NCBI GenBank assembly: GCA_021432605.1
Contig: MU271160.1
Location: 372,001 to 436,000 of the forward strand
Direction of reading: 5' to 3'
DNA length: 64,000 nucleotides
Origin: Coniochaeta sp. PMI_546
Lineage: Eukaryota; Ascomycota; Sordariomycetes; Coniochaetales; Coniochaetaceae
Under the pieces are notes generated by a model. The model worked only from the letters and a program-made list of their open reading frames with translations, did not search any database and was not told where the DNA came from. Numbering within the stretch: the stretch's first letter is position 1; each line of letters opens with the position of its first letter. A program made the position numbers and the translations under genes. This document shows, in pieces, positions 34,570 to 43,519 of this stretch.

Positions 34570-35285
34570 CGCGGGAATGTCTCAGATGATAGTGTACAAG
34601 GTTGTCGACAGTAGATTCGCACGTACTCGATGATGGCGTACACAATGTGAGGAAGAGGCTGTTAATCAGAAGTCGGTTGACATGCAGGGAGGCAAAGGCT
34701 CGCGCAGCCTTAGTCAGAAGTGATTGGAACCTCGAAGGAGTGAGTACCTCTTTGGCTGGGCGTGATGATGCACCTTCTTCACGGGCACACGTGTGCACGG
34801 GAGCCTGCAGACCAGTTGCTAGTGAGTGATCACAGCAGCGACAGTTGTTCAATAGGAGGGGGTGAAACTAAGGCGATAGTGAAGATACAGCTAGACAATT
34901 GGACAATGATGCAGAAGCAGGTGCATCTGCTCAAGTCTTGGTCTAACAAACGTCATCACAAATCATAGGAACAGCCGGAAGGTGCTAGTGTGGCTGGTGA
35001 GCTCACTAGCACTACGGCTGGTGTAGATCATCACTCCCAATGCTAGCAGGGCTAGGTAAGATACTTCAGCTTAGGTAATGTCAAAGTGGGGCCATCTGGT
35101 CATCGCTTTGGAAACACCTTCATTGGGCATTGAGACGAAACCGTGATTGAACGCACGATACCTACCTTAGGTACCTTACTTCGCCATCACGGCATCAACA
35201 GAGCGACGCACAAGCATCCATACTGAAGGAAAACGTATTTGGTGTAAATCTTTCTCTTGTACCCTTCGTTGTCTATCTTAAATAC
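34570..35285. other. Intergenic between ZIP and Ctr genes
   Basis: 716 bp holding the ZIP promoter and the 3' flank of the Ctr gene. No coding signal was recognised, and no metal-response motif could be assigned with confidence. Confidence 0.45.
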
Positions 35286-36145
35286 CTACCTAGGGATACT
35301 TATTTCCGGAACAACGTCTGTATCTTCGGCATTGCTCCCACCATGGACTGCCGCCTCAACCGCAGCATACCGTCGCCTCTCGAGAAGCGCTCGTCTGTAA
35401 ATCATGACTAGAGATAATCCCCCTGTTAGAAAGATCAAGCCAGCTCAACGCAGCATCTTCTTTGGATGTACTAACCTTCCTCCAATCGTCTCCCAATGGA
35501 AGACGAAACTGCCAAGGTAGGCACCGATGAAGATACATATGATGATGTATCCGTTGTAGTACATGGCGAGCCTGCAAGATTCCTGCTTGTTAATAACGAT
35601 CCTTTAGGTCTATGCCTGATTTCCACATCTGCCCTTGAACAGAGGGGCGAAGGGGGAAAACATACAGCATGATGAAGTAAGCCACAGCAAATTGCACCAT
35701 ATGCAGGAACGCCCTGATAGCCTGCTGGAAAATATTCGGCCTGAACCCAGTCGCCGCGGGGACTGGCGATGCCTCTGTCTTCGTCTCGCGAGCGACCACG
35801 TGCGAGCGGATGAGGTATCGGTCGTACTCCTTGACCGAGCGGCGCAAGAACTCAAGCGACATGGTCAAGAGAATGACACCGATGCAGGACCCGGCAAACA
35901 TGCCGCTCGAGGTGACGTGCCAGCTGGAGGCGATGAAGCACGAGTCGATTGTGTACCAGTTCCACAGCATCTTGCCAGGTCAGCATAAAGAGTGAATATC
36001 GTCGAAAAACGATGATATGGTCACATACAGAGATCTTGCAACTGCTGCTGCCTCCCATGCCGCCCATGTCCATAGTCTGCGACGTGGTGGCGGGCGCGAT
36101 GGAGGATGTAGCTGTCGGCGACATGTCCATTGTGGAATGATCCAT
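35286..36145 (-). CDS. Ctr-family copper transporter
   Basis: Four exons: 36145-36029, 35970-35666, 35571-35476 and 35394-35286. The product is 208 aa. The N-terminus is Met-rich (MDHSTMDMSP; TMDMGGMGG) with the fungal CKIS-MLWNWYTIDSCFI block preceding transmembrane helix 1. Splicing of exons 2 and 3 creates the MxxxM copper-selectivity motif (IMLLAMYYNGY) in helix 2. Helix 3 has the GxxxG packing motif (GAYLGSFVF). The last acceptor is uncertain: three AGs (near 35420, 35405 and 35395) are usable, and I chose the one giving the tail GGRRALLERRRY. Role: trimeric high-affinity Cu(I) uptake at plasma membrane or vacuole; localisation is unknown. Confidence 0.85.
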
Positions 36146-38069
36146 GATGGCAACTGCTCGTTGACTTCCACTTGGTGATATTCCCTTAAAAAAACGTGGG
36201 AAGTTGTACAGGAGATGAAAACTTCTGTCTCGCCGAAAGAAATGGCTGTCCTATTTGTATTCACGCACTGGTAGTCCAGTGTTTACTTCTCCGTCCTTTT
36301 GTACTGGACCGCTACTGCCTGATGAAAGCAAATCTTTGAAGTGGTCTGATCAACATAGTTGATCAGCTCCGACTCTGACCGGCGTTCAGCCAACGCGAAA
36401 ACCTGCCAAGATCGCTACCTAGGGCTTCGGTGTTGCGGTGCGTGCATTTGAGCAAGTTGTGGCGGTAGCGCGCCGGCACCAACCACAACTCCCCGGGCAC
36501 TCTTTCGTGGCGGGCCGGACCTTGCCACGGTACCCGCTGATGGGTTTGTGCTAACTGTGGCCTGATACATCTCCATTACAATTACCCTTGACGGCTTCTC
36601 TCCGGCTTCTCCCAGGTTGGCACTTCGACGAAGCCTGAAGCTATCACGGGGGGGCTGGCAACAACTCTGAGCTTGACATAAACATGTGCCTGAGGGAAAG
36701 TCAGTGTTCTATCTAGCAATTCTGAAGCAACTGTCCTTTTGACCAAAGTTCAAGCTTCGTTCGCAAGACTAAAAGCTCTGAAGTCGCGAGATGCCAAGCG
36801 ACACGCCCCGAATAGGTCAGTCGCGTACAATATCTATCTCAAACCTTCTCACTGTCTATCTATCGTGCTTTCTAGGGTGGACAGAAGTAAGGCCTCAACG
36901 TTTGTTATAGAGACTATACTCGCAAGAGCATAGTGAGCATAGTCTCTGCCGCAGATGCGTGGTTATCTTACTCCTGAGCGTGGCTGCTTTGAGAGTATGT
37001 TACAGCCACGGACGTTGGTTCCCTGTGACACCTTGAATACAAGACCTTCCTTCACGCTACACTGAGGCTTCCTAGGTTAGTCGCGGTCCCACAGGGCGTA
37101 GCACCCGTGAAGTGGACTCGCCGGAGATTTCTGTGGGCGAAGCAAGTCGGGTGAAGGAATCCTCCTCAGCCAGAACAGCTACTCGGGGCGAGCCCGCTAT
37201 TCTGTCCAGCATCTTGGTCGAACAGGCGCCCTCAAATCGGTTCGCTGCTTGTGGTGTTCCACGTCTACGGTTGAACGAGAGTTTGTGTATTGTCAGGAAG
37301 TTTCTCATGCCCTGACCGAGAATCCTGACCACGTGGGCTTTTTTCGTGTTTTCACCGATCATGGTGGCTTCTCTGGCGCAGGCGGCCGTCAACCAGCTCA
37401 GTAGGATCCCGGGTTTCGTCTTGTTCATCACATGCACCCCCTTAACGCATGGTCCTTTCTCCTCCTACAGTCGGGCAAATATCGACGTCTTATCCTTCTT
37501 CGGCAATAGTAGGGGGCAGCAGTGAGCGCGGTCCGGAATTTGACCGCCCAGATGGCCGGCGGGCGAGAAAACATTGCATCACGTTCGCAAGCAATACTAC
37601 AGAGCTACACGCCAGCGAAACTACAGCAAGTCACTCGTCAACCCCAAGATAACACAACAGGTAGTGATATATAGCTGCTGATGTCTCTTCTATGCAGCTC
37701 CCCGGTTACACATGAGAGTATGGTGCTTACGGCCTTAACTTCCCGCCATCCGTACCTCCCTAGGCTGATCCGGAGTCCAGCTCTTTGCGTCGGCTACAGG
37801 CCGGCGGTTTAGGGTTTTGCGCACAGGGAGCCATTGCCACCGTCTTATAAAGTTCTCCCCGTTCCTCATCTGTGGAGGGAAAGACGCTGCAAGGGTCACC
37901 GGGCTGGCCCTCACAGGACCAGAGCAACTCACTCCCTCGAGCACCGTGATAATCGCTCTTTCGACGCTCCATTCCGGAAACTTGCGAGCGAGTTCGACAG
38001 TGTACACCTATCGAGACCGCTCGCTGCCTCTCTTATTTTTACCTGCTATTGCAGAAGCGCCCATAGCAC
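36146..38069. other. Gene-poor stretch between Ctr and DUF6594 genes
   Basis: 1.9 kb. It contains the Ctr promoter. A 121-codon minus frame at 37072-37437 has rather GC-rich third positions but no motif. A short frame at 37735-38007 minus contains a well-formed 66-nt intron signature (GTGAGT...CTCCACAG), which hints at a small unidentified transcript. Neither is firm enough to call. Confidence 0.4.
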
Positions 38070-39146
38070 ATGATGAATTTCTACTCCATCCAAGCGAATC
38101 TTCCACGAAGGGGTTACCGGCAATTGGCCAAATTCATGGTTGATCGGGAACATGTGATGCTTAAGCAGTACAGAGAGCTTGCTGTGCAAGATCTTCTATA
38201 TCTGCAAGCGGAGCTGTGCGACCTCCAGTACGATCACGCCCAACAAGCTTATGCGGATTTCCAGCAGCAGGATGAGAGAAGGTTTTACGACAGGGAGTGG
38301 TGGCATCTGCAATCCGACGTATCCAGGGGTGGGGACGGGAAGCAGTGGCAGCTTGCACTCCAGATAAGGTCCAAACTAAGAGAGTACTGTAAGTCTGCGA
38401 AAAGAGGGAAGGGAAGGATTTGGTCTGTCGGATACGGGATGTCAAGAAAAGTAACTGTCGTTAAATGATGCGTATAGACGCGGCAATCAAGCAGTACGAA
38501 GCAATCGAAGCGATGCGGCGACCGTCAGGTCACCAGAGACACATGGTGCACACGTTCATTCAGAGCGAGTCGCTGGGCGGAAATTGTTGCTTCTTGGGCA
38601 GAGACCTCGGCGACTTGGCGCCTTTCTCATCGGTTTTCAGTAGCTCCAATGAAGCAGACCTTGTCTTCCTCGGGGAGGACACCGGCGAAGATGATCTTCT
38701 ATCCCGCCTCTTCAGAGGCCCAGGGATGCGACTCTTCCACCACTTGTGGAAGCCCCTGAAGGTTTGGCCCCAGCCATTGCCCTCCACCGCCTATACGACA
38801 TGTTAATGACGTTTATGAGCAGAAACCGACGAGCCGGAACGAGGACTGTGTGGCCGGGGAGGGAGTTCCAACAACTCTGTATCACTATTCCGGCCGGAAG
38901 TTGCGGTTCGCATTGGATGTCATTGGCTCGGCCGTATCCTCCATAATCCCAATGGCGTCCATCGTCGCCCTCTTTTTCGTACAAGACCTTCTGAGACGTC
39001 TGGCTCTCGTCTGCGTGTTTAGCTTTATCTTTTCCATCTTTATGTCTGTGGCGACCAGAGCTAGAAGGATCGAGGTATTTGGAGCGACAGCAGCCTTTGC
39101 AAGCGTCCAGGTCGTCTTCGTAGGGACAACGAGCGCCATAGTGTAA
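38070..39146 (+). CDS. DUF6594-family membrane protein
   Basis: Three exons: 38070-38388, 38478-38761 and 38823-39146 (introns of 89 and 61 nt). The product is 308 aa. The N-terminus has the family signature GYRQLAKFMVDREHVMLKQY, then REL-x-VQDLLYLQAELCDL. The middle region is charged. The C-terminus holds three hydrophobic segments (IIPMASIVALFFVQDLL; LALVCVFSFIFSIFMSV; FGATAAFASVQVVFVGTTSA), the usual DUF6594 triple-helix end with VATRAR between the last two. The second intron is needed to keep the frame from the middle to the membrane part, so the gene looks intact. The family is fungus-specific and expanded in Pezizomycotina, with unknown function. Confidence 0.85.
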
Positions 39147-39659
39147 GAAATTACAGGGAGTCTCATTACTTGAAGGTTGCCGTGCTAAGTGCCTGGAAGT
39201 CGCATTGTAGGTATTCGCACATTGTAGAGATGCACCAGGCTCGATTTGATATATCTAAATCTCAGTTAGGGTTAGGGTTGACCGTAGCCTGGTAACCCCC
39301 TCCAGAGCCCAGAAGTCTGCCTTCAATCCAACGTCATGTCGCCAGACACACCCCCTTTACCCTCACTGCTCCTGCCTGAGTGTTTAGCTATCGCAATTGC
39401 GGCAGTCGAGGTTCTGGTCCTCGCAGGTACCCGAAGACTGTCGCCCCTGTGTTGTCAGAGCTCATTGCCAATGTTCCGAGGGGAGAGAACGCCGCCGCGG
39501 TGGAAGAGGCGATGCTGCGCCGAAGACCCTTTGGTCTTGGCCCGCAAAACCGAGTTCATAGCGTTAAGTCTCTGGCTCTGCTCGTTGTTTTCCTGGTCTT
39601 TCTTATCGACTTCTGGGGCGATATCGGCAGGAGTGTTTATCTCTCCACAGTAGGAGGAT
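39147..39659. other. Intergenic with short telomere-like motif
   Basis: The 3' flanks of two convergent genes. It holds the telomere-like run at 39265-39280. A plus-strand frame at 39380-39739 has no recognisable domain and overlaps the better minus-strand ORF. Confidence 0.45.
39265..39280 (+). repeat. Telomere-like short repeat (two TTAGGG units)
   Basis: GTTAGGGTTAGGGTTG. It consists of two full TTAGGG units plus a partial unit, the fungal telomere repeat type. It may be a telobox-like factor site or a repair scar; it is too short to decide. Confidence 0.5.
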
Positions 39660-40418
39660 TTAGTACCTTTGGGCCGGCCGCCAAGAATCTGGGGATTGAT
39701 ATCTCCACGATTGGTCAAGAAGTCGACATTTGCCCCTGAAGGGAAGCGTCCGTGCTCTCTCATTGTAGGTAGCACTGATCTTCTCAGCGATGTTGTATTC
39801 GTCAATCATCCGAAGGCCGACTAGCAGGCCCACGACTTGCTTGCAACGCACAACCAGGACGCCAACCTCCACTCGCTCGAGCCCTATGACAGGACACTCG
39901 AGTCCAACCTCCACAAACTTTGTGACCCGTTCTCTACCACCATAGGAACCGTCCAACTCGTATTCCCCTTCGAGGAGCGGATGCATCACCAGGCCAAGTC
40001 GCTTCACTTCACGGTATTGAATCAGTGAGTGATCGCTGCTCGAGGCAACTATGGTCTTGATGCTTTGAGGTCCGTCTTTGCTGAAGATATTCCAGTCCAG
40101 GTTGTACCAAGCAGCCGTGCTAGTGACTGAAGGATCTTGGGGGTCTGGAATCGGTACACAGGACGCGACTGATGGCACTAGACCATCACTATACAGGGGC
40201 ATTATCGGAATCTCCAGTGGTGACAGCTTCCAGTCGTCTTCGATGGTGCAGAGTGGTGGCCAATAGATGTGATGTGGAGATCTCGTGTTGAGACGCTGTG
40301 TAGTAGAGATGTCATGTAATGAAGATGTCATGTCATAGTAGATATGGCAAGTCGTGCAGATATGTCTCTTTATAGACAGACCACTGACGATTCCTATGAT
40401 TATTGCAACAGAAAACAT
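39660..40418 (-). CDS. Hypothetical protein (orphan ORF)
   Basis: An uninterrupted frame from ATG 40418 to the stop at 39660 (252 aa). Codon use in the central part is gene-like (many C/G third positions) and the protein is well mixed in composition: a hydrophobic N-terminus (MFSVAIIIGIVSGLSI), then WYNLDWNIFSKDGPQSI, then REVKRLGLVMHPLLEGEYEL and VEVGVLVVRCKQVVGLLVGL. I do not recognise a family. The last 35 residues after YNERA are less gene-like, so the true 3' end may be spliced. A later start at 40325 is possible. Confidence 0.5.
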   Translation of the reverse strand: MFSVAIIIGIVSGLSIKRHICTTCHIYYDMTSSLHDISTTQRLNTRSPHHIYWPPLCTIEDDWKLSPLEIPIMPLYSDGLVPSVASCVPIPDPQDPSVTSTAAWYNLDWNIFSKDGPQSIKTIVASSSDHSLIQYREVKRLGLVMHPLLEGEYELDGSYGGRERVTKFVEVGLECPVIGLERVEVGVLVVRCKQVVGLLVGLRMIDEYNIAEKISATYNERARTLPFRGKCRLLDQSWRYQSPDSWRPAQRY

Positions 40419-41500
40419 CACCTCGCGATTTGGTAGACGGTGTACGAATGTACAATGATTCACATGAGATATCACCGTAAGTATGAACAGGCATACCGAC
40501 TAGATTGTTAGGTTAAGGTAGGGCGAGGGAATCTTAAGCTGGAGGGCCTTGGTGGATCACGGTCGAGACTGTATTTTCGCCCCTGCGTCACCCGTAAACA
40601 GCCCGATAGTTCCTGGCGTAGGAACATGTTGTAATCATGGGTCCATGACTGCGTGCAGTTCGACGACGACACAAGCTCATCTGCCTAATAGTGGCCTAGG
40701 ATGGGTGTATAGGAGTAGGACGGCGTGAATGCGTCGATATTCATATAGGACCCTAGCACTTCTGTTAGTAATGTCGGAGCCCCTGGTAGGCTCTTCCTCC
40801 GGGCAAACACAGAAAGAGTCGATCCACAGACAGTCGTAGCCTACGCGATATGTCACCTTCACTACGTCTTGAGAGGAGGAGGTACGGTCGAGATAGAGGA
40901 CCTGTAAGGACGGCAATGTGACTCGCTGGGCAGGATGATGGCCAGCTCCAGCTTGGTCCACAGACTCGAGAGGGCGGTGTAGTCGGAGTCGAATTAGGAG
41001 TTCGTCATCACCAGACCGACTCCGGTGGTATTCACTGTTGAACTGTAGAAGGCGTCCAGACAGTTTGAGATGCGACAGCAACAGCAAAACCGGCTTTGCA
41101 ACAGTGCTGGGTAGCCCGGCAGTCACGGGTCCATGTCTTCGCCAGCTCCAAATCGGTAATGTGGTAACCAGCATCCCGCAATCGCCTCTGACAGGCTCGT
41201 CAGAGGGCGATTCGTCTGCACTTGATAGCTGATATTGAGGCTACCAAAGACAGTGGTTAGCTGGCATTGAGTTGCATGACTAAGGCAGAACTCCGAGACT
41301 TGAACGGGGTCTGCCCGAATAGACGAGCTAACCTGTTTAGCCTCATTGCTGGCAATCCCATGGTTCTGTACGAATAGCGAAAAGCGTTTTCACCCCATCA
41401 AGCCCCCCGGCATCGAAGCACCGCATGCTCATAAGCAATCTTCACAGAGCACCTCCACATCTGAAGGCTGCAGAGTGGCGGTTATCGCCGGTCATCGCAC
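40419..41500. other. Region around the HET relic, otherwise empty
   Basis: Apart from the HET relic, nothing is supported here. 41290-41345 has a weak tRNA-like look on the minus strand but lacks a proper anticodon arm. Confidence 0.4.
40677..41174 (-). pseudogene. HET-domain gene relic
   Basis: The frame contains a recognisable heterokaryon-incompatibility (HET) core: TLPSLQ... DVVKVTYRVGYDCLWIDSFC, matching the family pattern LP-x-(T/S)-x-x-D-A-x-x-VT-x-x-LG-x-x-YLWIDS-LCI. It is followed by VLYEYRRIHAVLLLYTH. An upstream part (STVAKPVLLLLSHLKLSGRL) resembles the short lead-in of HET proteins. The unit is only about 165 codons, has no clear start and lacks the usual rest of the protein, so it looks like a degraded fragment. 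Intact HET proteins trigger cell death upon non-self fusion in filamentous ascomycetes. Confidence 0.55.
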
Positions 41501-41585
41501 GGTTGTGTAGTGTAGTTGGTTATCACATCGGATTCTGAGACTTTGGAATCTTCCGGTGACCCCGGTTCGAATCCGGGCACGACCT
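41501..41585 (+). tRNA. tRNA-Gln (anticodon CUG) with a 12-nt intron
   Basis: The acceptor stem GGTTGTG pairs with CACGACC (one G-U). The D arm is short, the anticodon stem TCGGA/TCCGG holds loop TTCTGA-T with anticodon CTG, and the T arm is CCCGG-TTCGAAT-CCGGG. A 12-nt intron at 41539-41550 lies one base 3' of the anticodon, the canonical eukaryotic position. A T-run (TCTTTTG) follows at 41588-41594 as the Pol III terminator. The gene lies 155 bp upstream of the ARL2 start on the same strand. Confidence 0.88.
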
Positions 41586-41740
41586 ACTCTTTTGCCAGTT
41601 TCCCAGCACTCGCATATCGGTCGCTCTCTGGTTCAGACTTGCTTGCCCGTTTGCGCCCGTGTTCAGTGGGCTTTAGCTTTTGATCAATCCTGCTTCAGAC
41701 AACGACCTGAGGGCATGCAACATCACACAGTTGAGCGGCC

Positions 41741-42552
41741 ATGTTGTCGATTCTGCGGAAAGCCCGACTCAAGGATAAGGAGCTGAGGATCCTGATGCTG
41801 TAAGAGGACATGAATCATCAATTCGTGCACAGAGTATTAGAGAGTGCAGACTGGCTGACAATCTAGAGGACTCGATAATGCGGGCAAGACAACAATCGTC
41901 AAGAAGATCATGGGCGAGGATGTGAATACTGTCAGCCCCACATTAGGTTTCATCATCAAGACTATCGACTATCGAGGGTATGTACTGGTCTCCATCATCC
42001 TTTTCGTTTCTGTCCGTGGCAAACTGATGGTGGCGGTAGATATAAGCTCAACATATGTACAGTCTGGCCTTCACTGCTTTTGAACTTCTCAGCAGGTAAA
42101 GCTGACTTGAAGCACACAGGGGATGTCGGTGGCCAAAAGACGCTGAGATCATACTGGCGAAACTACTTTGAGAAAACAGATGCGCTCATCTGGGTGGTCG
42201 ACGCCACGGACCGGTTGAGGATGGACGACTGTAAGGAGGAGTTGCACGGCTTGCTCCAGGAGGAGGTTCGTCGTTTCTTCGTCCTCTCTTATTGACCCAA
42301 ACCCTAGCCTCGGCATATGGATACCTAACAAACAAACAGCGACTGTCGGGAGCAAGTCTGCTTGTGTTTGCCAACAAGTCCGATGTAACGGGGTGCATGA
42401 ACGGCGAGGAGATATTACAGGCCCTGCAACTAAAAGACATCAAGACACACCGCTGGAATATCCTTCAGTGCAGCGCAATGACCGGCCAGAACCTGGAAGA
42501 AGGACTGGCCTGGGTGGTAGAGGATGCGAAGGCGAGGCTCTTCCTTTATTGA
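41741..42552 (+). CDS. ARL2: ADP-ribosylation-factor-like GTPase 2
   Basis: Five exons: 41741-41799, 41867-41977, 42040-42056, 42120-42265 and 42340-42552. The product is 181 aa. P-loop GLDNAGKT at 21-28; switch I region [28 protein letters not shown] (switch II) formed by joining the 17-nt third exon (YKLNI plus the first base of Trp) to exon 4; NKSD for guanine binding; CSAMTG near the C-terminus. RSYWRNYFE with DALIWVVD is diagnostic for Arl2 over other Arfs. Gly2 is absent (M-L-S start), so N-myristoylation is not expected. Role: tubulin folding and microtubule function with tubulin cofactors (yeast Cin4). Confidence 0.95.
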
Positions 42553-43519
42553 TGATGGGCGCACTGCACGGTGACAAGACGATGACCAGCATCCAGACAT
42601 CAAGACCGGCCACAAACAAGCGGGCAATGGATCATCTGGTCATGATGCTGGCGAGCAGACATTGAGAGGGAGCTGTTTGGTAGAGTCTGCAGAAGTAATG
42701 CCCCGGGCTATTGTGATCTGCTCTCTCCAGGACGGATACAAGCGTAGCAGTTAGGCACTCAGCATGTATCCTCAAGACCTTTGCATGGCATATACTAGAA
42801 CGTTGGGAGAATCCATTTGATGTCTTGCATGAAGGGGACCGTGGCTTCAACCCCACGATGATTTACCATTGTTGAAACATTGCTTTTCCGGCAACCCTTG
42901 CTTCCAGATTCCTGCTGCACCGTGCACTGCAGGGCAAGCAATGCCAATCCTGCCAATAAACCCAGCCCTTTGTGACAAAAGTGGGATGGATATGCCGCCC
43001 AGTGGAGTCTCCTTCATGGGATGTTCCGGCTACTTATGATGACGGGAGGGATCGCGAACTGGTGGCAGCTTTGTTAGCAGCAGTGTACACTACAGTCCAC
43101 TACAGTAGTAGGTACACCTACACGTGGAGCGTCAGCATTGTTGCTCCACGACTGGAAGTTTGCCTCGTAAACAAAAATAGAGACGACTCCTGCCCACACA
43201 GCTGCCACCTTTTGGGCAGGAATACTCGAGCAGTTCCCAATTCCTCGCGAACCATCTGGAGCAAGAAAACGCGTACACCGACGACGACTGTTCCCAAGGG
43301 ACGCCAATTAGGGTTTGGAAATTTGAGTTGGTTCCTTGCATGCGTGCGTGCATCCTTTCATGTCTGCTGGGGTGGGACGTGAAGTTGAGCAGAGCAAGAT
43401 AGGTTCCGTGATTCTAGTGGTCGACGCACACTTCTTCTCCTTGTGCCAGTCGGCCCTGCTGTACCTTGTTCTGTTCGGGTGGATTGCCATCTTCCCAGAG
43501 TCAACGCACTCGACCTACC
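42553..43519. other. Intergenic between ARL2 and gelsolin gene
   Basis: Just under 1 kb. It contains the ARL2 3' flank and the promoter of the gelsolin-like gene. No coding bias or RNA gene was recognised. Confidence 0.5.

Noticed and set aside
36440-36460. Mac1-like copper-response element upstream of the Ctr gene
   Set aside because: Only a near match (CTTGCTCA on the minus strand) and no second copy; not distinguishable from chance.
37072-37437. 121-codon minus-strand ORF in the accessory stretch
   Set aside because: Codon use is moderately gene-like but there is no motif, no splice context and no neighbouring support.
37735-38007. Short minus-strand frame with a good intron signature
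   Set aside because: It has no ATG and no recognisable product, and it would overlap the promoter of the DUF6594 gene.
39336-39739. Plus-strand frames overlapping the orphan ORF
   Set aside because: They are antisense to a frame with better codon use and have no domain.
41290-41345. tRNA-like stretch on the minus strand (A-box- and B-box-like)
   Set aside because: The T stem pairs poorly and there is no room for an anticodon arm.
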